Shown here piece after piece: positions 25,422-34,287 of a stretch of 64,000 bases of DNA. This DNA comes from Chloroflexota bacterium (GTDB lineage Bacteria > Chloroflexota > Chloroflexia > Thermomicrobiales > UBA6265), in assembly GCA_023389575.1 (NCBI GenBank), contig JAEWEG010000010.1, positions 1-64,000 of the forward strand, written 5' to 3'. Every line of letters starts with the position of its first letter. Position 1 is the first letter of the stretch. The notes under the pieces were generated by a model that saw only the letters and a program-made list of their open reading frames with translations, searched no databases and was not told the DNA's origin. The position numbers were made by a program, and so were the translations under genes.

Positions 25422-27029
25422 TTACTCGTAGGCGGTGGGCGCGACCTCTCGCGTCACCTCCGGCGTGGCGGCGACGTGCACCTCCTCCACGGCGTGACTG
25501 GCCGGCTGGATGTGCCGCAGCAGCAGGACCGGCAGGCTCGCGGCCGCGACGGTCAGCACGGCGGCGATGACCGCGTTCACCTGGAGTCCCTGGGTGAATG
25601 CATCGCGGGCGGCGGTGGCCAGCTCGGGGCCGAGCGCTCCGGGAAGGGCCTGGGCCACCTCCAGCGCGCCACCCAGGGTTTCACGGGCGATGCTCGCTTC
25701 CCCGGCCGGGATGCCAGCCGGCAGGTCGCTGTCCAGCGAGCGGCGGTAGACCGCCGTGCCGATGCTGCCAAGTACGGCCACGCCGATCGCGAAGCCGAAT
25801 TCCTGGCTGGTTTCGGAGATGGCCGATGCCGCCCCAGCGCGTTCCGGCGGGGCCGCGCCGACGATCATGTCCAGGCCGAGAATGACCGTGGGGCCGAAGC
25901 CGAGCGACATGAAGACCTGGCCGAGCACGAGCATGGTCTTGTCGGTGGAGCCGTCGAGTTGGGCCAGCATGACCAGGCCAATGGCGGCCGTGAGCATCCC
26001 GGCGCCCATCAGGTAGGCCGGGCGAATCGACTTAGCCAGGACCGAGGTCAGCACGGTCGCAACGATCATCGCGCCGGCCTGCGGCAGGGTCCACAGACCC
26101 GCCTTGAACGGCGTGAGGCCAATCACCAGTTGCAGGTACTGGGCGAGGAAGAAGAACACGCCAGACATGGCGAACAACGCGAGGGTGAGCGTGCCCAGCG
26201 AGGCGCTGAACCTGGCGTTGGCGAACAGTGAAAGGTCGAGCAGCGGGTCGGTGAGGGTGCGCTGTCGCCGCGTGAAGACGTAGCCGATGCCGAGGCCGAC
26301 CACGATCGCCGCCATGGGCAGCCCGGTGAGGCCATCGACGCCGTCCTTGGCGATTTCCTTGATGCCGTAGATGGTGACGATCACCGCTCCCAGCGAGAGG
26401 ATCACGCTGGCAAAATCGAGGCGGCCGGGGTTCGGGTCGCGGTATTCCGGGAGCAGGATCGGGCCGGTGACGAGCAGCAGGAGCATGGCCGGCACCGCCA
26501 GCAGGAAGACCGATCCCCACCAGAAATTCTCCAGCAGTGCGCCGCCCACGAGTGGCCCGATTACCGAGCCGATCATGAAGCTGGACATCCAGATCGCGAT
26601 GGCGGTGGTTCGCTGGGCCGGGTCGTGGAACATGTTCCGGATTAGGGCGAGTGTGGATGGCATCAAGGTAGCCCCGGCGATGCCGAGGATTGCCCGGGTG
26701 CCGATCAGCATCTCGGCGCTGTTGGAATACGCCGCAAGCACCGACGCCACGGCGAAGGCCGCCCCACCGATCAGCAGCAGTTTCCGGCGGCCGATCCTGT
26801 CGCCCAGGGTGCCCATCGTGATCAGGAACCCGGCGATCAGGAAGCCGTAGATGTCGAGGATCCAGAGCAGTTGCGAGCTTGATGGGTTGAGGTCGGCGCT
26901 GAGGTGCGGCACCGCGAGGTACAGCACGGTCATGTCCATCGAGATCAGCAGGGCCGGCAGCGCGAGCACGGCCAGTCCGATCCATTCCCTGCTACCGGCG
27001 CGCGGCATGGGAGTGCCTGTCGAATCCAT
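25422..27029 (-). CDS. MFS drug exporter, DHA2 family (14 helices)
   Basis: A 535-residue membrane protein of the QacA/EmrB-like DHA2 group. Helix 1 carries the group motif SMDMTVLYLAVPHLSADL. Motif A appears as MGTLGDRIGRRKLLLIG. The central region and total length fit 14 membrane helices. Members are proton-driven exporters of cationic drugs and dyes. No regulator gene adjoins it, and the upstream spacer 27030-27177 carries no obvious operator. The C-terminal tail is about 25 residues long and hydrophilic. Confidence 0.9.
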   Translation of the reverse strand: MDSTGTPMPRAGSREWIGLAVLALPALLISMDMTVLYLAVPHLSADLNPSSSQLLWILDIYGFLIAGFLITMGTLGDRIGRRKLLLIGGAAFAVASVLAAYSNSAEMLIGTRAILGIAGATLMPSTLALIRNMFHDPAQRTTAIAIWMSSFMIGSVIGPLVGGALLENFWWGSVFLLAVPAMLLLLVTGPILLPEYRDPNPGRLDFASVILSLGAVIVTIYGIKEIAKDGVDGLTGLPMAAIVVGLGIGYVFTRRQRTLTDPLLDLSLFANARFSASLGTLTLALFAMSGVFFFLAQYLQLVIGLTPFKAGLWTLPQAGAMIVATVLTSVLAKSIRPAYLMGAGMLTAAIGLVMLAQLDGSTDKTMLVLGQVFMSLGFGPTVILGLDMIVGAAPPERAGAASAISETSQEFGFAIGVAVLGSIGTAVYRRSLDSDLPAGIPAGEASIARETLGGALEVAQALPGALGPELATAARDAFTQGLQVNAVIAAVLTVAAASLPVLLLRHIQPASHAVEEVHVAATPEVTREVAPTAYE

Positions 27030-27177
27030 GTGGCGAGTTCCTCGTCATGGTTGCGCGGCGTGGGGCCGCATGTCTACCGATGCGCCGTGTGGGCGCCGTT
27101 CACCTGTTCGATTCTGCCGGTTCAACCTAAGTTGAAGTCAATACCCCGGCCCACCTGGAACATCGGGTCGTGCCTGG

Positions 27178-28359
27178 TCAGGTGTCGAGGGCCTGGTAGG
27201 CCAGCTTCCAGAAGTCGTCCACGAGTGTGGCATCGGCGGGACCACCCATTTCCTGCTGGGCAAGCAGCAGACCGACCAGATCGTTGGCGGGATCATTCCG
27301 CCAGTGGGTGTTGTACCCGCCGGACCAGCCGTACGATCCGTTCGCGTCAGGACCGGTCTGGGGGCTGACGCCGTAGCCCCAGCCGGAGGTGTCCCAGAAG
27401 CCGGGAAAGAACGGGAAGTCGCGCTTGATGCTGGGCGTGATCTGGTCGCGGGTCATTTCCCGGACCGTGGCCTGGGACAGCAGGCGACCGGTTGGCGCAT
27501 CGCCCTCCGACAGCAACATACGGGCAAAGGCGAGGTAGTCACTGGCGGTGGAGACCAGTTCGCTTGGGAACAGCGGTGGCTGGGACCAGCCACCATCCCG
27601 CGCGGGGTCGGAGACGACGAGACCGTTTTCCTCCGCTCGATAGGCGGTCGCGAGCCGTTCAATGCTGGCGGGAGGTGTGAAGAATCCGGTGTCGATCATG
27701 CCGAGCGGGTCGAATATGCGTTCCTGGAGGAGATCGGCGAGGGGTATGCCGGTCACGCGGGCCAATAACACGGCAATGACATCGAAGCCGGTGTGATACA
27801 TCCAGCCTTCGCCGGGCTGATGGGCCAGTGGCAGGTCACCGAGGGCCGCCATCCATTGATCCGGCGTTATGGCTGGTTGGAGCGCGCCCGGGCTGAGCCC
27901 GGCGGTCGCCATGGCCTCGCCCAATGGCGAGGCGCCTTCGCCACCCATCATCGCTCCGAGACCCCAGGTGAGGGTGAGGAGATGCCGGGTGGTGATGGGT
28001 CGAACGGCGGGCACTGTCTCGTCGAGCGGGCCGTTGATGTCACGCACGACCCGCCGATTGGCCAGTTCCGGTAGCCATCGATCGACCGGGGCGTCCAGGT
28101 CGAGCTGGCCTTTCTCCACCAGTTGCATGGTGGCGGTGGCGAACACCGCCTTGGTCATGGAGGCGATGCGGAAGATGGTGTCGGGCGTCATCGGGGCGCC
28201 GGATTCGAGGTCGCGGGCACCCATGGCGTCAATCCAGGTTTCTCCCTTGCGGCTGAGCAGCACGACCACGCCGGACAGGTCGCCGCGTTCGACATAGCCA
28301 TTCATGGCGGCGCGCATCTGGTCGATCCCGGATGGAGAGAAGGCGGTTAACGTGGACAA
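27178..28359 (-). CDS. Serine hydrolase, beta-lactamase class C / penicillin-binding fold
   Basis: A 393-residue protein. The catalytic SxxK is SMTK at residues 67-70. The second motif position is a Tyr in GWMYHTGFD and the third is the WSGG loop of YGWSGGYNTHW. This places it with the esterase/beta-lactamase-like family (EstB, DD-peptidase relatives). There is no signal peptide, so a cytoplasmic esterase is more likely than a cell-wall enzyme. Transcribed alone; 52 bases of the upstream spacer precede the MFS gene stop on the other side. Confidence 0.87.
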   Translation of the reverse strand: MSTLTAFSPSGIDQMRAAMNGYVERGDLSGVVVLLSRKGETWIDAMGARDLESGAPMTPDTIFRIASMTKAVFATATMQLVEKGQLDLDAPVDRWLPELANRRVVRDINGPLDETVPAVRPITTRHLLTLTWGLGAMMGGEGASPLGEAMATAGLSPGALQPAITPDQWMAALGDLPLAHQPGEGWMYHTGFDVIAVLLARVTGIPLADLLQERIFDPLGMIDTGFFTPPASIERLATAYRAEENGLVVSDPARDGGWSQPPLFPSELVSTASDYLAFARMLLSEGDAPTGRLLSQATVREMTRDQITPSIKRDFPFFPGFWDTSGWGYGVSPQTGPDANGSYGWSGGYNTHWRNDPANDLVGLLLAQQEMGGPADATLVDDFWKLAYQALDT

Positions 28360-28505
28360 GGTCGGTCTCCAGTGTTGAGGCGGTTGCTTGCGATGGCGTG
28401 CCGCCGCATGAGGCTGGGGCGCGGCGTTTCACCACCACGATCATGATGCGGGAGCGGGGTGATGGTCGCTTCTCGCATGTTGCGAAATCCCGCCATTGGC
28501 GACGA

Positions 28506-28538
28506 AACGAGGTCACCGGGGCTTCCGGTGACCTCGTT
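28506..28538. terminator. Hairpin terminator after the DoxX-like gene
   Basis: 14-bp arms AACGAGGTCACCGG (28506-28519) and its complement (28525-28538) with a 5-base loop, 27 bases beyond the stop of the minus-strand gene ending at 28566. Confidence 0.75.
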
Positions 28539-28565
28539 CGGTTCGGATTGGATGGATCGCGGGGG

Positions 28566-28955
28566 CTAGCTGACGAGGTCGCGCACCCGGTCGTCGCGCA
28601 GGCCCAGGCCGACCCAGGCCAGCACGCCAAGCGCGCCGGCGAACAGGACCGGGCCCATTTCCTCGGCCCGGACCTGGCTGGCGATGGCGCCGCCGATGTA
28701 CGCGGTGAGCAGGATCGCGCCGAGGACGGCCGTGCGCGGAAGGGCATAGAGCAGGGTGCAGACGGCGAGTGTGAGCCCGATCCAGACGACCTGACTGTCG
28801 GGATAGCCAAGCTTGACCGCGCCTTCGACGTAGGCATCCATCCTGGCGATACGCAGGATGGCGTCGACCGCCATGAACAGGATGACGAAGCCGCTGATGA
28901 CCCAGCCAGCCTTGATCGAGATGGTCGTGCCCTGAAGTGTCCGTGCCGTTGCCAT
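28566..28955 (-). CDS. DoxX-like small membrane protein
   Basis: A 129-residue protein with four hydrophobic helices (AGWVISGFVILFMAVDAILR, VVWIGLTLAVCTLLYALP, AVLGAILLTAYIGGAIAS, PVLFAGALGVLAWVGLGL). This pattern and the GAILLTAYIGGAIASQVR block match DoxX_2-type proteins. Such genes often follow an ArsR regulator and an AHSA1 protein, exactly as here (29160-30269). The role is unknown. GAGGGGAAC lies before the ATG at 28955. Confidence 0.75.
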   Translation of the reverse strand: MATARTLQGTTISIKAGWVISGFVILFMAVDAILRIARMDAYVEGAVKLGYPDSQVVWIGLTLAVCTLLYALPRTAVLGAILLTAYIGGAIASQVRAEEMGPVLFAGALGVLAWVGLGLRDDRVRDLVS

Positions 28956-29113
28956 GTTCCCCTCGCCTTTCGCTCGGGTGGATCGCTGGAAGCGATATTC
29001 CAGGACGGTCCCGGAATCCCCATTGGCCCGCCAGCGTGTCACCCTTCAATGGATCCATGATCTCAGGAGACGCGCGGGAACTCTTCTCGTGGATTGCGAT
29101 TCGCGCGGCAACG

Positions 29114-29139
29114 GCCGGCCCGGGCATTCCCGGGCCGGC
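29114..29139. terminator. GC-rich hairpin after the AHSA1 gene
   Basis: 11-bp perfect arms GCCGGCCCGGG (29114-29124) and complement (29129-29139) with a 4-base loop, just beyond the minus-strand stop at 29160. It may attenuate reading into the DoxX gene. Confidence 0.65.
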
Positions 29140-29159
29140 TGTTCGCGTGGTGACTCGGG

Positions 29160-29636
29160 TCAGGCCGCCGAGAGGCCTTCGACCAGTTCCTGGAGCTGGT
29201 CCCAGCTCTCGTTCGCGCCACCCTCCATGCCGCTGGACAGCATGCCCTGGAGGTCCTCGGGGTTGGCGAACGTCGAGGTGACGGTCAGGCGGCTGCCTCC
29301 ATCGATGTCGGAGAAGACCGCCGCGTCCTGAACGACGTGGCCCGGCATCGGCTCGAACTCGAAGGTGCTGACGAGCTTTTCGTTGGGCACGATTTCCAGG
29401 TATTCGCCGCGGAAGGCGTACTCGCTGCCATCGTCTCCGCGCTGGATATAGCGCCACGTGCCGCCAACCCGGACATCCATCTGGTCGACGATGGTGGTGG
29501 TGGCGCGCTGGCCCCACCATTTCGCCACCATCTCGGGATCGGTGTAGGCCTTGAACAGGAGATCGCGCGGGGCCTTGAAATCGCGGACCATGACGAATTC
29601 GGTGTCGGAGATCTGGCCGGTGGTCTGGGTGCTCAT
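29160..29636 (-). CDS. SRPBCC / AHSA1 domain protein
   Basis: A 158-residue START-like fold protein. Typical segments are FVMVRDFKAPRDLLFKAYTD, PEMVAKWWGQ, GGTWRYIQRG, YAFRGEYLEIVPNEKLVSTF and WDQLQELVEGLSA. AHSA1-domain proteins bind small hydrophobic ligands or stimulate Hsp90; the bacterial stand-alone members are mostly uncharacterised. It lies between an ArsR regulator and a DoxX-like membrane protein, a combination repeated in many genomes. The start at 29636 follows AAAGGACACCACC. Confidence 0.87.
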   Translation of the reverse strand: MSTQTTGQISDTEFVMVRDFKAPRDLLFKAYTDPEMVAKWWGQRATTTIVDQMDVRVGGTWRYIQRGDDGSEYAFRGEYLEIVPNEKLVSTFEFEPMPGHVVQDAAVFSDIDGGSRLTVTSTFANPEDLQGMLSSGMEGGANESWDQLQELVEGLSAA

Positions 29637-29924
29637 GGTGGTGTCCTTTCCGGGACGTGGTGGGGAGAGGGGGCTTGGACGCCCTGGGGTTACTGCCCGC
29701 CTTCGCGCGGGTTCGCGATGGAGTTCTCGATGGGTCGCGATCCGGCGATTCATGGCTGGGTCAGGAGTGGCGACGGTGCCGCCTGATGCCGGCGGTGGTC
29801 TGGTCCTCCTTTCGTGACGCGAGCGCGTGGGGAACTGATCGGCTGATGGCCGGGTGGGATGTCGAGGGCGTGACGGGTCGGCGGCGGTTCATGTCCATGA
29901 TCCTTCGCTGGTGTATTCGTGGAG

Positions 29925-30269
29925 CTACTGCTCGCCGGTACTGGTGCTTTCCTGGAGCGTTTCGAGGTAGTCGGACAAGCGGTCGAAGCGTTCTTCCCAG
30001 TTGGCGCGGTGCTGGCCGATCCAATCCTGGGCGACCTTGAGGTTGGCGGGTTCGAGCCGGCAGGGACGGTACTGCGCGTCGCGTCCCCGGCTGATGAGCC
30101 CGGCCCGCTCCAGCACCTTGAGGTGCCGCGAGATGGCCGGAAGGCTGATATCGAAGGGTGCGGCGAGTTCATTGACGGTGGCCTCGCCCTCGGTGAGGCG
30201 GGCGAGGATGGCCCGCCTTGTGGGATCGGCCAGGGCATGGAATGTGGCGTCGAGATCCGCGTCGTTCAT
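29925..30269 (-). CDS. ArsR family transcriptional regulator
   Basis: A 114-residue winged-helix repressor (ALADPTRRAILARLTEGEAT, VNELAAPFDISLPAISRHLK, LERAGLISRGRDAQYRPC). The recognition helix is intact. There are no cysteine pairs of the metal-sensing type, and the genes it precedes (AHSA1, DoxX) suggest the self-regulated ArsR-AHSA1-DoxX module rather than arsenic resistance. A well-formed promoter and two inverted copies of a 10-bp operator candidate lie upstream. Confidence 0.9.
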   Translation of the reverse strand: MNDADLDATFHALADPTRRAILARLTEGEATVNELAAPFDISLPAISRHLKVLERAGLISRGRDAQYRPCRLEPANLKVAQDWIGQHRANWEERFDRLSDYLETLQESTSTGEQ

Positions 30270-30278
30270 CTGTAGTTC

Positions 30279-30367
30279 ACCAATCGGTTATATAACCATC
30301 TGGTTAGATACTACGCCTCGACCGGTATGCTGTCAATCCCCCTGGCGCACCAATTTCACCGATTGGT
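30279..30367 (-). promoter_or_regulatory. arsR promoter with candidate operators
   Basis: On the minus strand TTGACA (30336-30331) and TAGTAT (30313-30308) are separated by 17 bases. ACCAATCGGT (30279-30288) and its exact reverse complement ACCGATTGGT (30358-30367) flank the promoter. A 12-bp palindrome GGTTATATAACC (30286-30297) overlaps the first site near the expected transcript start. The rest of 30370-30626 shows no gene. Confidence 0.7.
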
Positions 30368-30626
30368 TAAGTTCCAGGGCTTGCCGCTGTGGTTCGGCCG
30401 CGAGAGGCTGGGTTTTGGGCAATCCCCGTGGGTTCGGCCCAGGCCTGTCGCGGATATCCACGGCGAAGATACACTTCACCGAGATTCCTGATTTCTTCCG
30501 GACCGGGTTTCACGGGCATCGAGCCAGCTCAGGACTTCGATGCTGGAAAGGCAGGCGATATGCGCTTCATCATCACGTCTCGCACGATATCGTCCATTCC
30601 CGTCCAGCAACGGAGACCCGACCCCC

Positions 30627-31622
30627 ATGATGAGGCTTACCACCCTCTGGTCACTTGACCGGACCGTCGATTCGGCGACGGGTATCAGCCCACTCGCCAG
30701 TTCACTGGCCGCCCACTGGGACCACGACCCGGAGAGCGTTCGCCTGTTCCGTTCCAGCGCCAACTGCATCCATCGGCTCAGCCGCGAGGGACGTCCCGCC
30801 TGGCTGCGGATCGCTGCCGCCTCCGAACGCACCGCTGACGGCATCCAGGCCGAACTCGACCTGCTCGCCTGGCTTCACCAGGTCGGTGTCGCGGTGGTTC
30901 GACCCATTCCCTCTCGCTCGGGCGACCTGCTCGTCACCACCGAAACCGCCATCGGCCCACTTCACGCGGTTCTCTTTGACCATCTCGATGGGGAGATGCG
31001 TGACCTCGAAGATCTGTCGCTGGGGGAGATGGAGCGGTGGGGCGCCGCCGTTGGGCATCTGCACGCGACGTTCGCGTCCGCGCCGGACCGCTTCCGCGCT
31101 CGGAAAGCCGGCTGGGAGATCGCGTTGGAGGCGGTCGAGACCGGTTCGGTGACGGTTCCCGGACCGGTTCGGCGAGAGGCCCGCCGCCTGCGGTCCGTGC
31201 TCCGCGACCTGCCAACCACGCCCGACGTGTACGGCCTGATCCACACCGATCTGGAACTCGACAACCTCACCTGGAACGAGGGCGGGATCGCCATCCTCGA
31301 CTTCGACGAGTTCGGCTCCGGCTGGTACATACTGGATATCGCCAAGGCGTTGACGGACCTGCTGCGGGAAGGCGAGGATGTCCACTCGTCCCGGATTGCC
31401 GCGTTCATCCGCGGCTACCGGCGGGAGCACGAACTCGCGGATGACCTGCTCGGGCTCCTTCCGGACTTCCTCGCCCTCTCCGATTTCCGGAGCTACATGT
31501 CACTCGCCCGGGCCATCGACCTCGAGCCAGAAGACGCCGACGTCTACTGGATGCCGACGCTCATCACTCGCCTCCGCGCCTGGATGGCCGACTATGAGGA
31601 GCACCATGCATCTTTTGGATGA
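30627..31622 (+). CDS. Phosphotransferase family protein (APH fold)
   Basis: A 331-residue kinase-fold protein with the catalytic loop GLIHTDLELDNLTW and metal site IAILDFDEFGSGW. The N-lobe includes SANCIHRLSREGRPAWLRIA. GGAGACC precedes two adjacent ATGs (30627, 30630). The last codons (HASFG, from about 31603) are AT-rich and belong to the neighbouring island. A diverged version of the normal gene end, WMRSLILRLRARMVNYE, with its own stop and terminator, lies at 34.3 kb. The gene end has thus been exchanged or duplicated by insertion of the island. Confidence 0.85.
   Translation: MMRLTTLWSLDRTVDSATGISPLASSLAAHWDHDPESVRLFRSSANCIHRLSREGRPAWLRIAAASERTADGIQAELDLLAWLHQVGVAVVRPIPSRSGDLLVTTETAIGPLHAVLFDHLDGEMRDLEDLSLGEMERWGAAVGHLHATFASAPDRFRARKAGWEIALEAVETGSVTVPGPVRREARRLRSVLRDLPTTPDVYGLIHTDLELDNLTWNEGGIAILDFDEFGSGWYILDIAKALTDLLREGEDVHSSRIAAFIRGYRREHELADDLLGLLPDFLALSDFRSYMSLARAIDLEPEDADVYWMPTLITRLRAWMADYEEHHASFG
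31540..31600 (+). repeat. Left copy of diverged direct repeat flanking the island
   Basis: 48 of 61 bases match 34288-34348 in the same orientation by hand alignment, with an identical core TCGCCTCCGCGCC. It encodes the C-terminal helix of the phosphotransferase. Confidence 0.65.
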
Positions 31623-31666
31623 ATAAATACCGTCACATAATGAGTCGAAGAGGCCACTTCCTAGCC

Positions 31667-31719
31667 ACCAAGGTCTCAGAAAGTGCTTAACAACCGCTTT
31701 CTCAACGGCCAGACTTGGT
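31667..31719. other. Imperfect hairpin in the island leader
   Basis: Nested arms ACCAAGGTCT (31667-31676) with AGACTTGGT (31711-31719), and AGAAAG (31678-31683) with CTTTCT (31697-31702). It is in the 225-base spacer between the phosphotransferase and the ParB-like gene, which otherwise shows nothing clear. Confidence 0.45.
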
Positions 31720-31847
31720 AGTACAATCTAGCCAGATCAAGTTTTGAGATACGAACAATCCCGCCGCAGATAGCTATCAGTCTGTTTGACGCTGATGCAG
31801 CTGCTGCCTAGAGCCCAGTATCGATCGGCGATAAGGATCAAAATTGC

Positions 31848-33329
31848 ATGGCTTACATTCCTCTTCCCATTATTCCCGTGTCCTTGGACCAATTGCAGTT
31901 GGATCTAGAGAATTATCGCATTCCTACCCGAAGTGCTGACGAAGCCGCAGCGCTGAAGTACCTGTTCGCCTCTGAAGACGTGATCGACGCCGCTCGCCTC
32001 ATATTGCGTGAAGGGTATTTTGACAACGAAGTGCCAATTGTCATTCAGAGCGGCGAGCACTTTACTGTCCTAGAAGGTAACAGGCGCGTTAGCGCGCTCA
32101 AGGCACTGCATAACCCTAGGCTGGTTCCAGCCCATGAGAAGGAAATCAGTGCGCTACTAAAGCGGTATGCCGTCGAGGCTCTTGATCTGCCGACTACGAT
32201 CCGGGTGATTGTGGCCCCCGACCGATCAACGGCGGCTCCTCACATTGCGCGCCTGCATACCACGCTCCCGAAGAAAAGGTGGAGTCGAGATCAGCAGGCG
32301 AACTTCTATTTTTCACTGATCGAGCCTGGTATCACTGTGGAGGACATCAAGGCTGAATATTCCGGAGTTGATGTTCCTCGATTTATCAAGATGGCTGTAA
32401 TGCGCCGATTCCTAGCGGGTGTGCGATTCTCAGATTCAAGTCTTCACGACTATGTTGTATCAGACAGCCTCAAAATGTCGGCACTGGAATATGCTTACCG
32501 GCCCAAAGAGATAGCAGGCAGGTTTGGAGTTTCATTTGACAAGAATGGCTTTCTCCTGCCGATCGACAGTCATCCCCAGGACGTTGGCGCTGTATTGAGC
32601 GGCGGAGAATTAGCTGTACTCGAGCTGCTGATCGCTCGGTTTCGATCTGGAACTCTCAACACTCGTTCCCCCGAACTCCGAAGGAATTCGCGTGAATTTA
32701 ATGACTTGCTGACAGAACTGGACTCCGTGGCAATCGCAGCCGAGCAATCGGGCTATGGAACAAGTAAAGGGGACGAGACAGGGGCCGATCGTAGTGAGTC
32801 TTCCGAAGATGCGGCGAAAGAAAAGCATGAATCAGAACCGGGCAACGGCAGCAGAGAGAACGACTCTGGGAATAAGGAAGAGTCAGGTAAAAGAGGGCCA
32901 AATCGTCCCGAAACAAAGAAAAATATCGATATGAGTGGGGTAGATTATGCAAGGGTTCCTGCAGGGCTAAAGGTGCGGTTTATAGAGTTTAGGTCAATAA
33001 GTACGTTCGACTTTCCGATAGCTACAGCTATGCTGATGCGTTTGGTCCTAGAGTCTACGGTCAAATACCATTTTGAGCGGTTGAAAACGCCTGTCTCGGG
33101 TGAGCTTACTGGGATTATGAAGATAGTTCGAGATAACTACGGAAAGAAAAAGTACCTTAAAGACTCAATCGGTACACTTTGCAGCGGTTCAGGCCAGCAA
33201 CCTGGATCCTGCCAATGGTTCAATCTCGCGAGTCATAGTGGTGAGGTGCCTATTACGCGTGAAGACGTTCATAAAGCATGGCAGCAGATTCTGCCGCTCG
33301 TTCGATTTCTTCTTGATCAAGCGCCGTAG
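31848..33329 (+). CDS. ParB/Srx-like N-terminal domain protein with putative HEPN-like C-terminus
   Basis: A 493-residue protein. Residues ~1-105 look like a ParB/sulfiredoxin-fold domain: PVSLDQLQLDLENYRIP, then VPIVIQSGEHFTVLEGNRR with the EGNRR signature equivalent to the ParB GERR box. Residues ~130-280 are helical. Residues ~300-365 are a very hydrophilic, likely disordered linker rich in Ser, Glu, Lys and Asn. The C-terminal ~120 residues are helical and end FNLASHSGEVPITREDVHKAW, with the N..xH pattern seen in HEPN-like C-termini of similar proteins. AAGGAT precedes the ATG. It ends inside the convergent dam gene (77-base overlap). Exact function unknown; the pairing with a methylase suggests a defence or modification role. 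Confidence 0.72.
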   Translation: MAYIPLPIIPVSLDQLQLDLENYRIPTRSADEAAALKYLFASEDVIDAARLILREGYFDNEVPIVIQSGEHFTVLEGNRRVSALKALHNPRLVPAHEKEISALLKRYAVEALDLPTTIRVIVAPDRSTAAPHIARLHTTLPKKRWSRDQQANFYFSLIEPGITVEDIKAEYSGVDVPRFIKMAVMRRFLAGVRFSDSSLHDYVVSDSLKMSALEYAYRPKEIAGRFGVSFDKNGFLLPIDSHPQDVGAVLSGGELAVLELLIARFRSGTLNTRSPELRRNSREFNDLLTELDSVAIAAEQSGYGTSKGDETGADRSESSEDAAKEKHESEPGNGSRENDSGNKEESGKRGPNRPETKKNIDMSGVDYARVPAGLKVRFIEFRSISTFDFPIATAMLMRLVLESTVKYHFERLKTPVSGELTGIMKIVRDNYGKKKYLKDSIGTLCSGSGQQPGSCQWFNLASHSGEVPITREDVHKAWQQILPLVRFLLDQAP

Positions 33330-34197
33330 TTGAGTTGGCAATACAGTTCTCAACTTCTGCTGAGGAGATTAGCAACTCTTCATACTTTCCAGCTCGGTTG
33401 GCGGAATAGGAGAGCTCGAGGGTATGCTGCGGGTAGTCCTGGTAAAGATGGGCGATAAGTGGAGATTGGTCGTAGGTAAGTAGCCAATGAGCCTGGTCTA
33501 TCCCGCTGATAGCTTTCGCGAGAGATACGTGATCTCGTCCTTCAAACGCGTTGAGATAGAGTTGTGATCCAGCTTTGACATATGGTGGATCAATATACAT
33601 TAGCACATTGCGAGAGCCCGAGTAGTCCTGAATCACCGTCCGGCCGTCAAGGTCAGATACGATGATGCGATCCGAAAGACTTCCTATTATTCGAATGCGA
33701 TCTGCCAACGATTCGCGATTGAACCTAGCGTCTATTTTGTATTTACCATCCTGGGCCTGTCCACCGATCACGCCCGCATTGAGAACGCCAGACCGATTTG
33801 TGCGATTGAGGTAGAAAAACGCGAAGCCTAACTCAATTCCTGCTCTATTGTCTCGGTCCTGGTATATCTCTCGCTGATGTCGCCATTCTTCAATAGTCAA
33901 CGGAGTACTACGGATCAACTCAATGAACTCCTCGTTGTCATCGACTACCGATTTCCAGAATGCATACACAGCTTGATCAAAGTCGTTGATGACCAAATTC
34001 TCGATCACGCCCTCACGGAGAAGAGCAATCCCAGCTCCAGCCCCACCTGCGTATGGTTCTACATACTGTGGGGATTCGATTGGGACTGCTCGAATGATGT
34101 CAGCGATAAGCCCAGCAAGTGCCGCCTTTCCTCCGGGATATCGGAGGGGTGATGCCGATCCGAATCGTCTGCTGGCTGCCACTCGAACTCGTTTCAT
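33253..34197 (-). CDS. dam: DNA adenine methylase (Dam/D12 class, N6-adenine)
   Basis: A 314-residue alpha-type amino-methyltransferase. The N-terminal SPLRYPGGKAAL is the D12-class start, motif I is YVEPYAGGAGAG, and the catalytic motif IV is MYIDPPYVKAGS (DPPY). ELGFAFFYLNRTNRSGVL is the conserved region between them. It methylates adenine in a short site, GATC being typical of the family, but the target here is unknown. The ATG at 34197 is preferred over the one at 34242. No cognate restriction nuclease is recognised; the only partner is the convergent ParB-like gene. The codon usage is AT-rich like its partner's. Confidence 0.9.
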   Translation of the reverse strand: MKRVRVAASRRFGSASPLRYPGGKAALAGLIADIIRAVPIESPQYVEPYAGGAGAGIALLREGVIENLVINDFDQAVYAFWKSVVDDNEEFIELIRSTPLTIEEWRHQREIYQDRDNRAGIELGFAFFYLNRTNRSGVLNAGVIGGQAQDGKYKIDARFNRESLADRIRIIGSLSDRIIVSDLDGRTVIQDYSGSRNVLMYIDPPYVKAGSQLYLNAFEGRDHVSLAKAISGIDQAHWLLTYDQSPLIAHLYQDYPQHTLELSYSANRAGKYEELLISSAEVENCIANSTTALDQEEIERAAESAAMLYERLHA

Positions 34198-34287
34198 AAA
34201 ATTCCCGCTACTTTGACTTCTTGATTTCAGAGTGATTATCACCGCCCAGCCTTGGCTAGTCTATGTGTGTGTTCGTCAAATCTTCTT

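Larger units (their letters stand above)
31603..34287. mobile_element. AT-richer genomic island (ParB-like protein and Dam methylase)
   Basis: Base composition changes abruptly after about 31603: 29 of 60 G+C in 32401-32460 against 43 of 60 in 31081-31140, by hand count. It returns to high GC near 34288. The interval carries two genes unlike their neighbours in codon use, lies at the 3' end of a phosphotransferase gene, and is bounded by the diverged direct repeat. No integrase or transposase is seen, so it may be a passenger inserted by recombination in trans. Exact ends are inferred. Confidence 0.6.

Noticed and set aside
33253..34197. Interpretation of the Dam gene as half of a classical type II restriction-modification system
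   Set aside because: The partner has a ParB/Srx-like start and no recognisable type II endonuclease motif (PD-ExK, HNH or GIY-YIG), so it is recorded as a non-classical pair.
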